This document shows, piece after piece, positions 42,450 to 51,900 of a stretch of DNA of 64,000 nt. The translations under genes and the position numbers were made by a program. The stretch is from Candidatus Poribacteria bacterium (lineage in GTDB: Bacteria; Poribacteria; WGA-4E; WGA-3G), in assembly GCA_028820635.1 (NCBI GenBank), contig JAPPIG010000068.1:1-64000 (forward strand). The letters are read 5' to 3'. Each line of letters opens with the position of its first letter. Within the stretch, counting starts at the first letter, position 1. The notes beneath the pieces were generated by a model. The model made no database searches. It was given only the letters and a program-made list of their open reading frames with translations, and was not told where the DNA came from.

Positions 42450-43415
42450 ATGCAACAGACAACAAACACACAGCGAACAACTAAAGAGATGTCATCAGAA
42501 GAACTCGCATCCTGCAGGAAGCAGCTGGAACGCCGTTGGAAAAGCCGAAAAGTTGATGAGGCATTATTGGAACGCGCGTGGCAGGTCGCGTACGAAATCG
42601 CAACACTTCTCTATGACGAGTTTGGAGCAACACAGGTTGCTATCTTTGGCTCGCTTGCCGAACCGATCAACTTCACAAAATCATCGGATATTGATATTGC
42701 AGTGTGGGGACTCTCTGATAAGACACATTCAGCTGCATACTGGGAAGTTAAAGGCATTGATACGGGATTCAAAATAGACCTGATTAATTTTGATATAACC
42801 AAAGGGATTTTTCAAGAAAGAATCCAACAGCAAGCAATTATTGTGAGAAAAGGAGAACAACCTACATTATGGAAAACACTTTATGAACATCTACAACGCC
42901 AAGTTTTTCCTATCGTAGAGGAAGAAATATACGAAATGAATCGAAAAAGACTTACCCAACGTATCAACGACGAACACGCAAAAATTGAAACTACTGTTGA
43001 CGCAATTGTAAATGCTCTGAAAGATATTCAGGTAGCACCTGTTAACTACAAACAATATATAGAGGAAACAATTGCTAATAAACTTGCCGATGTTTATAGA
43101 GGCATTGAGCGAATTTTTGAGCGAATTGCCAACGAAGTGGACGCACATCTGTCGCGTGGAAGTCGGTGGCATAAAAACCTACTTGAACAGATGACAAAAC
43201 AGCGCCCTGAAAGACCACCTGTGATTTCGCAGGAGACTTTTTTGCTTTTAGCAGCACTCTTAGAATTTCGCCACAAAGTTAATAATATCTATGCTGACGA
43301 ACTAATTTATGAAAATACGGAGGAGCAGGCAAAGGACATTGAAAAACTGTTTCAAAGTTTCTCCGAAGATATCAATACTTTTACCAATTCTCTTGCACAG
43401 CGTAATGATGATTGA
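42450..43415 (+). CDS. Fused nucleotidyltransferase-HEPN protein, copy 3 (HEPN His replaced)
   Basis: This 321-aa third copy has the N-terminus MQQTTNTQRTTKEMSSEELA as in copy 2, the NTase GS...DID motif and the IDL Asp intact. Its HEPN motif reads 'EFRHKVNNIYADEL', with Asn in place of the catalytic His, as in copy 1. Its NTase and C-terminal halves are closest to copy 1. So copy 3 looks like a mosaic: 5' end like copy 2, remainder like copy 1. It starts 1 bp after copy 2. It is followed 15 bp later by an SDR gene. Confidence 0.86.
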   Translation: MQQTTNTQRTTKEMSSEELASCRKQLERRWKSRKVDEALLERAWQVAYEIATLLYDEFGATQVAIFGSLAEPINFTKSSDIDIAVWGLSDKTHSAAYWEVKGIDTGFKIDLINFDITKGIFQERIQQQAIIVRKGEQPTLWKTLYEHLQRQVFPIVEEEIYEMNRKRLTQRINDEHAKIETTVDAIVNALKDIQVAPVNYKQYIEETIANKLADVYRGIERIFERIANEVDAHLSRGSRWHKNLLEQMTKQRPERPPVISQETFLLLAALLEFRHKVNNIYADELIYENTEEQAKDIEKLFQSFSEDINTFTNSLAQRNDD

Positions 43416-43430
43416 AAGGAACAAAACAAC

Positions 43431-44258
43431 ATGTCAACATACACAGACCTCGGTTTTTTTGCGACCGATGTTTCATTTGAAGATAGTGCCGCAATCGTAA
43501 CAGGCTCCAGTCGCGGTATAGGACGCGCAATCGCTATTGAATTAGCACGTCAAGGTGCTGATGTACTCATCAACTACAATCAGAATCGTGATGCAGCGGA
43601 AGCAGTACAAGGTGAAGTAGAATCACTTGGCAGAAAAGCGGCTATTATTCAAGCAGACATCAGCGACTTAGACGCACACGCGAAACTGCTTGAAACCGCT
43701 CACGATGCGTTTGGGAAGGTAAATATCCTTATTAACAATGCTGGTATCACCCGTATTGCTGACATTCTTGAGGAAACACCGGAGCAGTTTGATCTACTGC
43801 TGAACACAAATCTCAAAGCACCGCATTTTCTTACACAACGCGTCGCAAATTACATGGTGGAAAATGAAATCCGCGGATGTATTATCTACACCCTTTCTAT
43901 TTCGGATACGATGGCATCAGATAATCGCACCGCCTACTGCATTTCAAAAGCAGGATTAGAGATGAGCATGCGGGCTTATGCGGGGAGGTTGGCAACGCAC
44001 GGTATCAAGGTAAACGGTATTGCTGCAGGTGTCATTGATACGGACCTGTCGCGTGTCCGTATTCCGGATTATGAAGAGGCGGCGGAGAAAGGATATATCT
44101 TTATGGTACGTCCGGGCACACCAGAAGATGTGGCACATGCAACTATTGCTGCGATGCGGTTATACGATACTGGGGTTGTCCTGCCTGCTTCTGGCGGTGT
44201 AATGACACCACTGCTGAATCTCAGAACCATGGCGGAATTAGATATGAACAAATCCTGA
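43431..44258 (+). CDS. Short-chain dehydrogenase/reductase (SDR, FabG-like)
   Basis: This 275-aa Rossmann-fold enzyme has the coenzyme motif TGSSRGIGRAI near residue 24, 'NNAG' near residue 100 and the catalytic Y-x3-K in AYCISKAG with a Ser in 'YTLSIS'. The substrate is unknown. About 20 extra residues precede the fold. A GAAAGGA site precedes the ATG. It follows the NTase-HEPN triplet by 15 bp on the same strand and is probably in the same transcript. Confidence 0.9.
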   Translation: MSTYTDLGFFATDVSFEDSAAIVTGSSRGIGRAIAIELARQGADVLINYNQNRDAAEAVQGEVESLGRKAAIIQADISDLDAHAKLLETAHDAFGKVNILINNAGITRIADILEETPEQFDLLLNTNLKAPHFLTQRVANYMVENEIRGCIIYTLSISDTMASDNRTAYCISKAGLEMSMRAYAGRLATHGIKVNGIAAGVIDTDLSRVRIPDYEEAAEKGYIFMVRPGTPEDVAHATIAAMRLYDTGVVLPASGGVMTPLLNLRTMAELDMNKS

Positions 44259-44285
44259 CACCGTGCCTGAACACGGTATATCCTC

Positions 44286-45209
44286 TTATTCCCAAAATCC
44301 TATATCCCGTAATATAGACTTTTTGATTTTACACACCATTGTATACGCTGGATCAAACACATTTCCCATATCATATTCAACCGTCTGCCCTAACAAAATA
44401 TGCGCAGCACGTTTCTCTAAACCAAGTTCCGCTAACCATCGGAGAAGTTCTGTCGTTGCGTGCTGTACTGCTTGATCTAACGGACGCGCGTTGCCTGCTG
44501 TGAGGATATATTCCTCGTTTTCAGCACGAGGCCAATTGATAGACTTTTCCTTGATTACCTCAACAGTGAATTGGACATCAAAAGAGATTTCAATACCGGT
44601 ACCGACAATTTCTCCGTCACCTTGTACTGCATGACCATCCCCGAGATGGAAAAGTGCCCCTGGTACGAAGACAGGAAGGTAAACGGTGACGCCCTCTTTA
44701 AACCCACGATAGTCCATGTTACCACCGTGTGTGGAGGAGGTCGCTGTAGAAATGGCTTGTCCGCGAGGTGGTGCGACACCAAAACAACCCACCATCGGCT
44801 CAAGCGGCAGCGTAAGCCTACCTAACTGTGTCTCAGGTGATATTAAGGTAGCTGTCCATGCGTCTACATCAACATGCCATTCGGCACGTTCACTTTCTGG
44901 CATTTCGGACACAACATAATGCGGATCAAGCACATTCGGTGCAACAACCGTCGCGGTTCTTCCGATTTTACGATTTGGCAAAATTTTGTCAAAATGCACA
45001 GCGAGCGTATCTCCCGGTTCCGCAGTTTCAATAAAGAACGGGCCTGTTTGTGGGTTTCCACCCGGTGTTACCTGTGTATCGGTAGCATCATAACCCGCGT
45101 TATCTACGGTTGTTGTAAAAACAGTGTCTCCGCTCTCAATATGGAGCACGGGTTCGTGTGCACCTATCGCTGTGTGGTAGACAGTCGGTTTAAAATGATG
45201 TATTGCCAT
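44286..45209 (-). CDS. Acetamidase/formamidase-family protein
   Basis: This 307-aa protein fits the FmdA_AmdA family, which hydrolyses formamide, acetamide or related amides. Visible words are 'ESGDTVFTTTVDNAG', 'TGPFFIETAEPGDTLAVHF', 'PMVGCFGVAPPRGQAIST', 'GGNMDYRGFKEGVTVYLPVF' and 'GDGHAVQGDGEIVGTGIEIS'. The start is set at MAIHHFK (45209) with AAAGGATATACA upstream. It converges with the SDR gene, 27 bp away. Substrate specificity cannot be told. Confidence 0.88.
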   Translation of the reverse strand: MAIHHFKPTVYHTAIGAHEPVLHIESGDTVFTTTVDNAGYDATDTQVTPGGNPQTGPFFIETAEPGDTLAVHFDKILPNRKIGRTATVVAPNVLDPHYVVSEMPESERAEWHVDVDAWTATLISPETQLGRLTLPLEPMVGCFGVAPPRGQAISTATSSTHGGNMDYRGFKEGVTVYLPVFVPGALFHLGDGHAVQGDGEIVGTGIEISFDVQFTVEVIKEKSINWPRAENEEYILTAGNARPLDQAVQHATTELLRWLAELGLEKRAAHILLGQTVEYDMGNVFDPAYTMVCKIKKSILRDIGFWE

Positions 45210-45270
45210 TGTATATCCTTTCCTACCTCCTGAAATGCTTTGTAAGTTCAATGTCCAATTCTGTATCTAC

Positions 45271-45406
45271 CCTATATGTGTCAATTTAAGGAAATATCCT
45301 ATTGTTGGAGGGGTTTTCAACCCCGATTTTATAGGTTAAATCTCAAAATATCGGGCTTACAAAGCCCTCCAACAAGAAATCAGGTGCTAAATTGACACTT
45401 ATGGGT
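45271..45406. mobile_element. Second copy of the TIR element
   Basis: It shares the core of the 17398-17536 element (GTTGGAGGGGTTTTCAACCC ... AAAGCCCTCCAACAAG) and has related terminal inverted repeats, TGTGTCAATTTAAG / CTAAATTGACACTT. Its ends extend into CTACCC/GGGTAG arms. Confidence 0.8.
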
Positions 45407-45669
45407 AGAGCGAAGCGACACCCGACAAAAAACCCATCTTCAATCATGCGTATCCAAATCAACGCAAAATACGGTTCGGTTTCCGGTCCGAACCGTATTC
45501 GGTGCTAACAGGGATATTTAACCACTTCTCACACCTGCTGCTACGTTGATTCCCTCGCCACATTACCGATTTATTTTCTTAAACTTCGGACAGATTGTAC
45601 GACAATGTGGCAACTTACGTTACATTAATATATTAACACCTAACGTAATTTTCATCAAGTTTTTATTAA

Positions 45670-46172
45670 CGTCAACGTGAGTTTGATAATTAAATTGAAT
45701 ATAGATGTAGGTTGGGTTGAGGCACGAAACCCGTAGCATGCCAAAAGCGCATGCTACGTTGATTTGAACATGAAACGCTTTTACAACCTCAAAATGTTGG
45801 GTTTCACCTCCGGTTCAACCCAACCTACGGGATTTATCAAACTCACGTTAACGTCAGGGTTATTCGGTTTTCGATTTTTCTGTTATTTTTTCACATTTTC
45901 ATATAAACTCATACGTATGCAAAGTAGTAGGCACACTCCGGGGAATGCCAACAGGCATTCATACCGTTGATTTGGTGTGCCGTCCACCCAAGATGTAAAG
46001 CAGACGGCACGCGGAGCGTGCCTGCTACCTTTAAATCAACGTTTAAGTTGACGCATAAGGCGAGATCACAAGCAAAACCCGACATTTTGAGGTTGTCCAA
46101 GCGTTTCATGTTCAAATCAACGTAGCATGCGCTTTTGGCATGCTACGGGTTTCGTTCCTCAACCCAACCTAC
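45670..46172. mobile_element. Large inverted-repeat element with ~98-bp arms, nested
   Basis: The left arm (45707-45803, starting GTAGGTTGGGTTGAGGCACG) pairs almost exactly with the right arm (46075-46172, ending CCTCAACCCAACCTAC). An inner hairpin uses TCAACGTGAGTTTGATA (45672-45688) against TATCAAACTCACGTTAACG (45837-45855). A third palindrome, GTAGGCACACTCCG / CGGAGCGTGCCTGCTAC, lies between. No convincing ORF is inside; two 68-aa mirrored frames are products of the arms. Confidence 0.85.
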
Positions 46173-46371
46173 GGAACTGACTAATTCAATTCCACAAAAT
46201 GTGCCATCGTGACCAAATACCTCTTAATTCCGCGTCCTCCGCGATTCTGACAATTCTCCCCGATTCAGACAACCAACCCCACACCTTCCCCGATTCTGAC
46301 AAATAAAATGCACATTTTTTCAAAAAAATGCACAATTTCCTCAAAAAAGTGCATTTTTTTGTAATTTTTTC

Positions 46372-46400
46372 TTGACATAGAACGTAATATGTTATATTAT
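46372..46400 (+). promoter_or_regulatory. Promoter of the 1452-aa surface protein gene
   Basis: A perfect -35 TTGACA (46372-46377) is 17 nt from TATTAT (46395-46400). It faces the large secreted protein gene and would leave a leader of roughly 600 nt. Confidence 0.65.
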
Positions 46401-46866
46401 ATGTTATGTAATTAATGTCAAGACATAGAAAATCTATAAAAACATAAAATTTAATTTGATTTTAATTAATTTTTATGTTATCATTAATGTGTATTGAATA
46501 TGAGGCTTCAGGTAACGGAATAACAAACCAAAACCTGATACACAGACAGAAAAGGTATTGGTAAGTTCTTAACAACATATAAAAACTGATATATTCCGCG
46601 TGAAGTCCCATTTCTGTTTTTTAATTGTAAGACAACTAAAATTTAATTTGACATTATTTTGTTTTTAACTTATAATTAATACATTGAAAGATGCAGATGT
46701 TGTTTTTATCTGCACCGGACAATGTAGATTTGGAGATCTTGTAAAAAGAAGCGAAGCAGAGTTCATACTCAAAAATTGATGCTTCGTTGATACAAGATGC
46801 GAGAGAAACAATTGGTAACCGCAAATTAGGTTAACTGGATAGAGTGGTTGCAATTGAGATAGGTCA

Positions 46867-46888
46867 ACAGGTAATCCCTGTTTTTTTT
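46867..46888 (+). terminator. Possible attenuator hairpin in the long leader
   Basis: ACAGG, a 5-nt loop and CCTGT are followed by eight T. The stem is only 5 bp, so this is weak. It lies about 130 bp before the large gene. Confidence 0.3.
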
Positions 46889-47021
46889 ACACAATATTAA
46901 TAGACGTTATTAATATTTGAAATTGGAAAGATTAGATTAACAGGATTTAATTCCCTGAATCTTAACTTGAAATTGAAATTTCTTAACTTGAATTTAATAT
47001 TTCTACAAGGAGAAATAAGTA

Positions 47022-50000
47022 ATGCGATTGTCAAATAAATCGACATTTTCCTTAGTATGTTTAATCTTACTGCTTGGGTTCATTGCAGTGCCTGTGATGG
47101 CACACGCGCCATTAGATGATGGCACGAAGCCGGGTAATCTGGACCACGACCACCCGGTAAAAGAAACATTACCTGCAGTGAATTTAAATCCGGGAACGGA
47201 TCCTGGTCAGGATAATGATACCGATGATCCTGGTGAGGCAGAAGTAACACCACATAATGCTCACCCAATGCCAGTCATTACGCTAAAGAGTGGTCAGGAT
47301 AATGTCCGAGGCACTATGATAGCACTTGATGCTACTACGAATACCACTTTTACCTTAGTCGTTGATTTTGGTATGGATGTAACTACTGGTGCCACTAATA
47401 CTGATACTACGGGTATTGCGGATGGCGATCTAACCATCGCTGATGCTGCTCATACAACACTGCAAGTTGACAACACTGCGGCTACGGATGCAGGTTTAGC
47501 TATCACGCGTGTTGCAGATGATGCTTCTATGTTTGAGGTAGTCGTAACTCCCGGACTTTATCCGGATGCCGACACGGCAGATACAGCTACGAACGATGAC
47601 ACCTTGATGTTCAGGATACAATTGCCAGCGGGTGGCTTGTTTAGTTTGCAAACAATAGAAATTATCAATGCTGTTGATCCAGTAAATGTTCCTGGTGGTG
47701 CAAGTTTGGGATCAGATCTTTATACTTATACGTTGGTTAAAGAGTTGGGTGATCCACCTACACCCCCAGATACAACTGGCCCGGTTCTTACTTATACCAC
47801 GACACCTGACGATAATAGCGCACTTGAAGCAGGTGACACAGTTCAGTTTACCATTACTGCTGATGAGGCGCTGGGAACTGGAAATAATGAACTTCTGGCG
47901 GGTGATGTAACAGGCACAGCGAATGTTGCAAACATGTCATTTGTTAAAGTTTCAAACACGCAATACGTCGTGATTGTAACACCTACGGATCGTACGCAGC
48001 CAATCGTTCTCACAATTGCAGCAGATGCTGTAATGAATACTGCTACTACCCCTATGGGCAATGCAGAGACGGTGCTTATGTTTACGCCTGAAGATATGAC
48101 AGCACCGACAGTGACTATTACAGCCGTACCAGAAAAAGATGCGAATGATGCAGATACTGGTAAGATTGTTTACACATTCACATTTAGTGAACCGCTTGGA
48201 ACTGGTGATGCTGCCTTTACAGCGAGCGACCTCACACGAGGTACTGGTGTTACGTTAGCAGGGAATCCTGAAATGGATGCTACCGATAATAAAGTATATA
48301 CGGTGCTCGTCAACCCATCCACGGTCGGTGACACAATATTACAACTTAATACTGGTTCGGTTGCTGACGCAGCTGGTAATACGTTAGTAGGTGATCAGTC
48401 GCATACGTATAAAGCGCCTGATGCGCCTGATACGCCTGTTGTGGATCCGACAAAGCCAGCGAATGGATTTAACTTCACCGTTCCTGCTGACAATCCTGCC
48501 ACCCCAAACATAAATGAAGGGTACGTTATTCTTGTGCGGTCTAAGAGTGCTGCTATCAGCAACGCACCTCCGATTGGACAAGATTTTGACAGGATTACGG
48601 ATATAGACGATAACCGCGTCATACCAGATGCCCGAATCATAGAATGGGCTGCTATGCCAAATTTAGCCGAACTTTTTGATAGAGGCGCAACTGGCGGTGG
48701 CGGTGCTATTGTTTTGAGAAAGCAAGCTGGTGATACGGCTGCACCTGCTGTTGGCACAGTCGGTATCAGTGAGATTCTATGGGCGATTGATGTCGGCTAC
48801 ATTGGTCAATCTCGAGCAAGAAATTCACAGTGGATTGAAATTCATAATCTGAACACGACGGCTAAGAAAGTTCGGATATATGCCACAACAGGTGCTGAGT
48901 TTACCAGTAGTAGAGTAGTTGTTGATACAGTTGCTGGTGACCGACTTTACGGCAAACTGGGTGATGCCAATGAGACGAAGCAAGTCGTTGATGTTGTGAC
49001 AAACTACTTTAACGGTAGTGACCGTGGCAATGCTGGCTGGGATGTCCCAGGTAGTAACGGTAGCAGCAGAACAGGCATTAATTTTGTTTCAATGGCACGT
49101 ATACCCCACCGTGGTTCGTTTAATCTTACCCGTCGCCACGAGAACAAGGGCGACAAACCGCTTGATGGTTTATATAACAATGCCAAAGGTGCTGAAAACA
49201 GTAGGGACGGTAGAGCCTCCGGTAGTTGGGCAGCTTCAACAACGGAGTATGAGCCACAGCGTTCTATGGATCCAGACAGTGTAACGACACATGTGCCAAC
49301 GCTTTATCATTTTGTCGGCACACCGGGACGTCCGAATACGCATGCAGCTGCATCGCATATTGTTAAAGATGGCCGGACAGACGTTCCTGCGAGTCCTATT
49401 ATCATCAACGAGGTTGCAAACCGTCGTCATGAGGATAACGAGTATGAATGGATTGAACTCCGCAATGTGCATCCAACAGATGAAGTCAATCTGAATAACT
49501 ATCAGATTTCAATATTGACAGGTGCAGATAAAGATAACCAATTCATCATCTTGTCGAACAACAATAATGCCAAGATTCCTGCGGGTGGTGTTCTACTCTT
49601 AGTTGACTCCGATCCATTCGGTGATCCTGATCATCCGTTGGCAATCGGTTGGAATGTTGACAAAAACCCAGAAGACCAAGTCCCAGGTTTAGCAGGTATC
49701 GGTATTAGTGCTACATCCAAACATGGACGCTATAAGGTTGTGAAATTTGGGCAGGCTAATACTGCTTTCGATCAAGGTTTACCAGATGATGGCAACTTCA
49801 TCTTAGTCGTGCGTAGACCCGACAACCACGAAGGTGATCACGGTCATGGTGGTAAAGGTCGTTCCGAACTCGGCAAAGATGACCTTGATAAAATCAATGA
49901 CGTTGCTGGATGGACAGATGGTTTAGGAAAAGCTAACTACACGAATGCTGTTTCTAAAACGGACTTCTGGCCACTGAAAGCACAAGGTGGACCTGACGAT

Positions 50001-51380
50001 AGGAACAAGTTAAGTGCCGACAAAGTTCGCTTCCGTCGGAACGTTACTACCAGAGATGGTCGTGCTGGATCTGGTAATACGCATAACGACAGAAAACCTG
50101 ATCAACTCGCTTTCAAAGATGTTGGTTACTCAGGTATCGGCTATAAACGCCAAGCAGCCAATAACAATATGCATGGTGGAACACCCGGTTATGACAACGG
50201 CGTGCAGAAAGGTGCTTTGAAAGATATTGGGACTGCTAAACTTATCATCAGCGAAATTATGTTGTCTCAAGGTCCAGAAGACGCACGTACCAAACTGCCG
50301 CAGTGGATTGAAATCTATAATCCTTCACCGTACCCTGTTCACTTGGGTGGTTGGAGACTGATTATTGAAAATCCGCGTGATCCTATCAGAACGATTAACT
50401 TAGGTAATGGTTCTGTGAAGACGATTCTTTCAGAACAAACGATCATAGTTGTGTCTGGCACAACAAGGGATTTCGGTAGCGATGCTTTGCCTGCGTCAAC
50501 AGTGTTCCCGTCAACCCGTGTGTATAATGTCTTTAAACAAGACAAAGATGAATTTGGTATGCAGGATCGGTTTGACCCGATTCTTGATCAAGAGGCATTC
50601 CATATCACACTGATTGATGGTAGAGCACTTGATTTAGCCAAAGAGACGCCTACTGCTGATCATCTGAGAATTGGTAGACAATACTTTACGATTTCAGATA
50701 TTGTCGGTAACCTTGACGGTGACGCTCGAACGAACGATACACCTGAAGATAACGGAAAGATGAAATTCGAAATGGGTCTGACCGAAGATGAAGAGAGAAC
50801 TTCACTTATCCGTATCTTTGATGATGGTGTCGCTCGTGATGGCACAGGCATGGTGAAACCGCTTGGTGGCACAGATGGTGTCGGTGTTGCACGGATGAAA
50901 GGTGTTGATGACATGTATAGTTGGGTGCATGCCGCTGATACAAGTGATAGGTATGTCCGTCATACTTGGTTTGGTGATGAAACCGACTGGGGAACACCCT
51001 TAGACAGAGGCGGTCAAATCCTACCTGTTGAGTTGTCATTCTTCCGTCCGACACTCGCAGACGGTAAAGTTACTATTCGTTGGACAACCGAATCCGAACT
51101 TGACAACGCTGGATTTAATATCCTCCGTAGTGAAACTCGGAACGGTGAATTCAAGCAGGTCAATACTGAACTGATCCAAGGTGCAGGCACCACAGGCGAA
51201 AAGACAACCTATAGTTGGGTTGACGCAACCGCCAAACCAGGTGTCGTGTATTATTACCAAATTGAAGACGTATCCTTCGCCGGTGAGCATCAAGCGCTTG
51301 CCATAACTAAGTTGAAAGGTTTGATCTCTGCTACGAACAAGCTGACTACAACTTGGGGCGAATTGAAAGAGGTACAATAA
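47022..51380 (+). CDS. Secreted surface protein with Ig-like and three lamin-tail domains, WGELK tail
   Basis: This 1452-aa protein begins with a signal peptide (cleavage near VMAHA). An acidic, low-complexity N-terminal part leads to two bacterial Ig-like modules (~250-360 and ~360-470; 'TGPVLTYTTTPDDNSALEAG', 'VVIVTPTDR'). Three lamin-tail domains follow at about 580-740, 790-940 and 1072-1200, each opening with 'ISEI' or 'INEV' and containing 'WIEI' or 'WIEL'. The end (~1333-1440) is an FN3-like module ('LPVELSFFRPTLADGKVTIR'). The last eight residues, WGELKEVQ, match the tail shared with four other exported proteins. It is probably a cell-surface or extracellular structural protein. CAAGGAG precedes the ATG. 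Confidence 0.88.
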   Translation: MRLSNKSTFSLVCLILLLGFIAVPVMAHAPLDDGTKPGNLDHDHPVKETLPAVNLNPGTDPGQDNDTDDPGEAEVTPHNAHPMPVITLKSGQDNVRGTMIALDATTNTTFTLVVDFGMDVTTGATNTDTTGIADGDLTIADAAHTTLQVDNTAATDAGLAITRVADDASMFEVVVTPGLYPDADTADTATNDDTLMFRIQLPAGGLFSLQTIEIINAVDPVNVPGGASLGSDLYTYTLVKELGDPPTPPDTTGPVLTYTTTPDDNSALEAGDTVQFTITADEALGTGNNELLAGDVTGTANVANMSFVKVSNTQYVVIVTPTDRTQPIVLTIAADAVMNTATTPMGNAETVLMFTPEDMTAPTVTITAVPEKDANDADTGKIVYTFTFSEPLGTGDAAFTASDLTRGTGVTLAGNPEMDATDNKVYTVLVNPSTVGDTILQLNTGSVADAAGNTLVGDQSHTYKAPDAPDTPVVDPTKPANGFNFTVPADNPATPNINEGYVILVRSKSAAISNAPPIGQDFDRITDIDDNRVIPDARIIEWAAMPNLAELFDRGATGGGGAIVLRKQAGDTAAPAVGTVGISEILWAIDVGYIGQSRARNSQWIEIHNLNTTAKKVRIYATTGAEFTSSRVVVDTVAGDRLYGKLGDANETKQVVDVVTNYFNGSDRGNAGWDVPGSNGSSRTGINFVSMARIPHRGSFNLTRRHENKGDKPLDGLYNNAKGAENSRDGRASGSWAASTTEYEPQRSMDPDSVTTHVPTLYHFVGTPGRPNTHAAASHIVKDGRTDVPASPIIINEVANRRHEDNEYEWIELRNVHPTDEVNLNNYQISILTGADKDNQFIILSNNNNAKIPAGGVLLLVDSDPFGDPDHPLAIGWNVDKNPEDQVPGLAGIGISATSKHGRYKVVKFGQANTAFDQGLPDDGNFILVVRRPDNHEGDHGHGGKGRSELGKDDLDKINDVAGWTDGLGKANYTNAVSKTDFWPLKAQGGPDDRNKLSADKVRFRRNVTTRDGRAGSGNTHNDRKPDQLAFKDVGYSGIGYKRQAANNNMHGGTPGYDNGVQKGALKDIGTAKLIISEIMLSQGPEDARTKLPQWIEIYNPSPYPVHLGGWRLIIENPRDPIRTINLGNGSVKTILSEQTIIVVSGTTRDFGSDALPASTVFPSTRVYNVFKQDKDEFGMQDRFDPILDQEAFHITLIDGRALDLAKETPTADHLRIGRQYFTISDIVGNLDGDARTNDTPEDNGKMKFEMGLTEDEERTSLIRIFDDGVARDGTGMVKPLGGTDGVGVARMKGVDDMYSWVHAADTSDRYVRHTWFGDETDWGTPLDRGGQILPVELSFFRPTLADGKVTIRWTTESELDNAGFNILRSETRNGEFKQVNTELIQGAGTTGEKTTYSWVDATAKPGVVYYYQIEDVSFAGEHQALAITKLKGLISATNKLTTTWGELKEVQ

Positions 51381-51900
51381 GGTTAAATTCAGGGATATTT
51401 AACCAATTTCTCCTCACAATAGGGAAACTGCAGAATCTCTATTGAGGAAAATCTAACTAAACTATTCCCCATTTAGGAGGCTGTTGCAATTTCCGGGCAG
51501 CAGTTTCCTATGGCGGGATAGCTCATCTAACCTAACCTATCCAACTAACCTATCGTAAATAGAGGCTTGCACCCCCGCAAGTCTCTATTTTCTTTTATCT
51601 CACCTCTGTAGGAGCGATCTCCGAATCGCGACTGTTCCTCTTCTGTAGGTCGGGTAGAGTTTACGAAACCCGACTTTTTATAGCGTCAGGTCCAAATTGA
51701 CACCAAATGCACTTTAATGCAACCCTCTCTTCTGTAGGCGGTGAATGCCTAAATGGCATTCATACCCGGGGAATACCAAAAAGGTATTCATACCGTTGAT
51801 TTCTTGATTACGACCTCCTGGTCGCGACTGTTCCTCTGAAGAAACTGGCTTATAAAGCCCCTCAACAATGGAATGGAAAACTCGCTCCTACAAGAAAAGA
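51381..51900. other. Intergenic region with terminator and repeat copies
   Basis: No gene is seen. It holds a terminator (51557-51597) and copies of several dispersed repeats: CTGTAGGAGCGATCTCCGAA (51606-51632), GTAGGTCGGGTAGAG...AAACCCGAC (51644-51674), GACCTCCTGGTCGCGACTG (51810-51828) and GGCTTATAAAGCCCCTCAAC (51846-51866). Confidence 0.65.
51557..51597 (+). terminator. Rho-independent terminator downstream of the surface protein gene
   Basis: The stem AAATAGAG-CTTGC pairs with GCAAG-CTCTATTT with one mismatch around an ACCCCC loop, followed by TTCTTTT. Confidence 0.75.

Larger units (their letters stand above)
46173..47021 (+). other. AT-rich leader region of the 1452-aa surface protein gene
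   Basis: No gene is seen. It holds three short CCGATTC-GACAA repeats (46258-46305), three AAATGCACA-type repeats (46306-46360), a strong promoter (46372-46400) and then about 620 bp of transcribed leader. A short hairpin with ACAGG/CCTGT followed by T8 (46867-46888) may be an attenuator. Confidence 0.55.

Noticed and set aside
45764..46115. Two 68-aa frames beginning MNMKR on opposite strands
   Set aside because: They are mirror products of the two arms of the large inverted repeat, with no ribosome-binding site and no protein-like composition.
46258..46360. Short repeats CCGATTC-GACAA and AAATGCACA as a CRISPR or operator array
   Set aside because: Units are short, irregular and only three copies each; no binding-site symmetry is evident.
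46665..46853. 62-aa minus-strand frame in the long leader
   Set aside because: AT-rich leader sequence, no ribosome-binding site and no recognisable domain.
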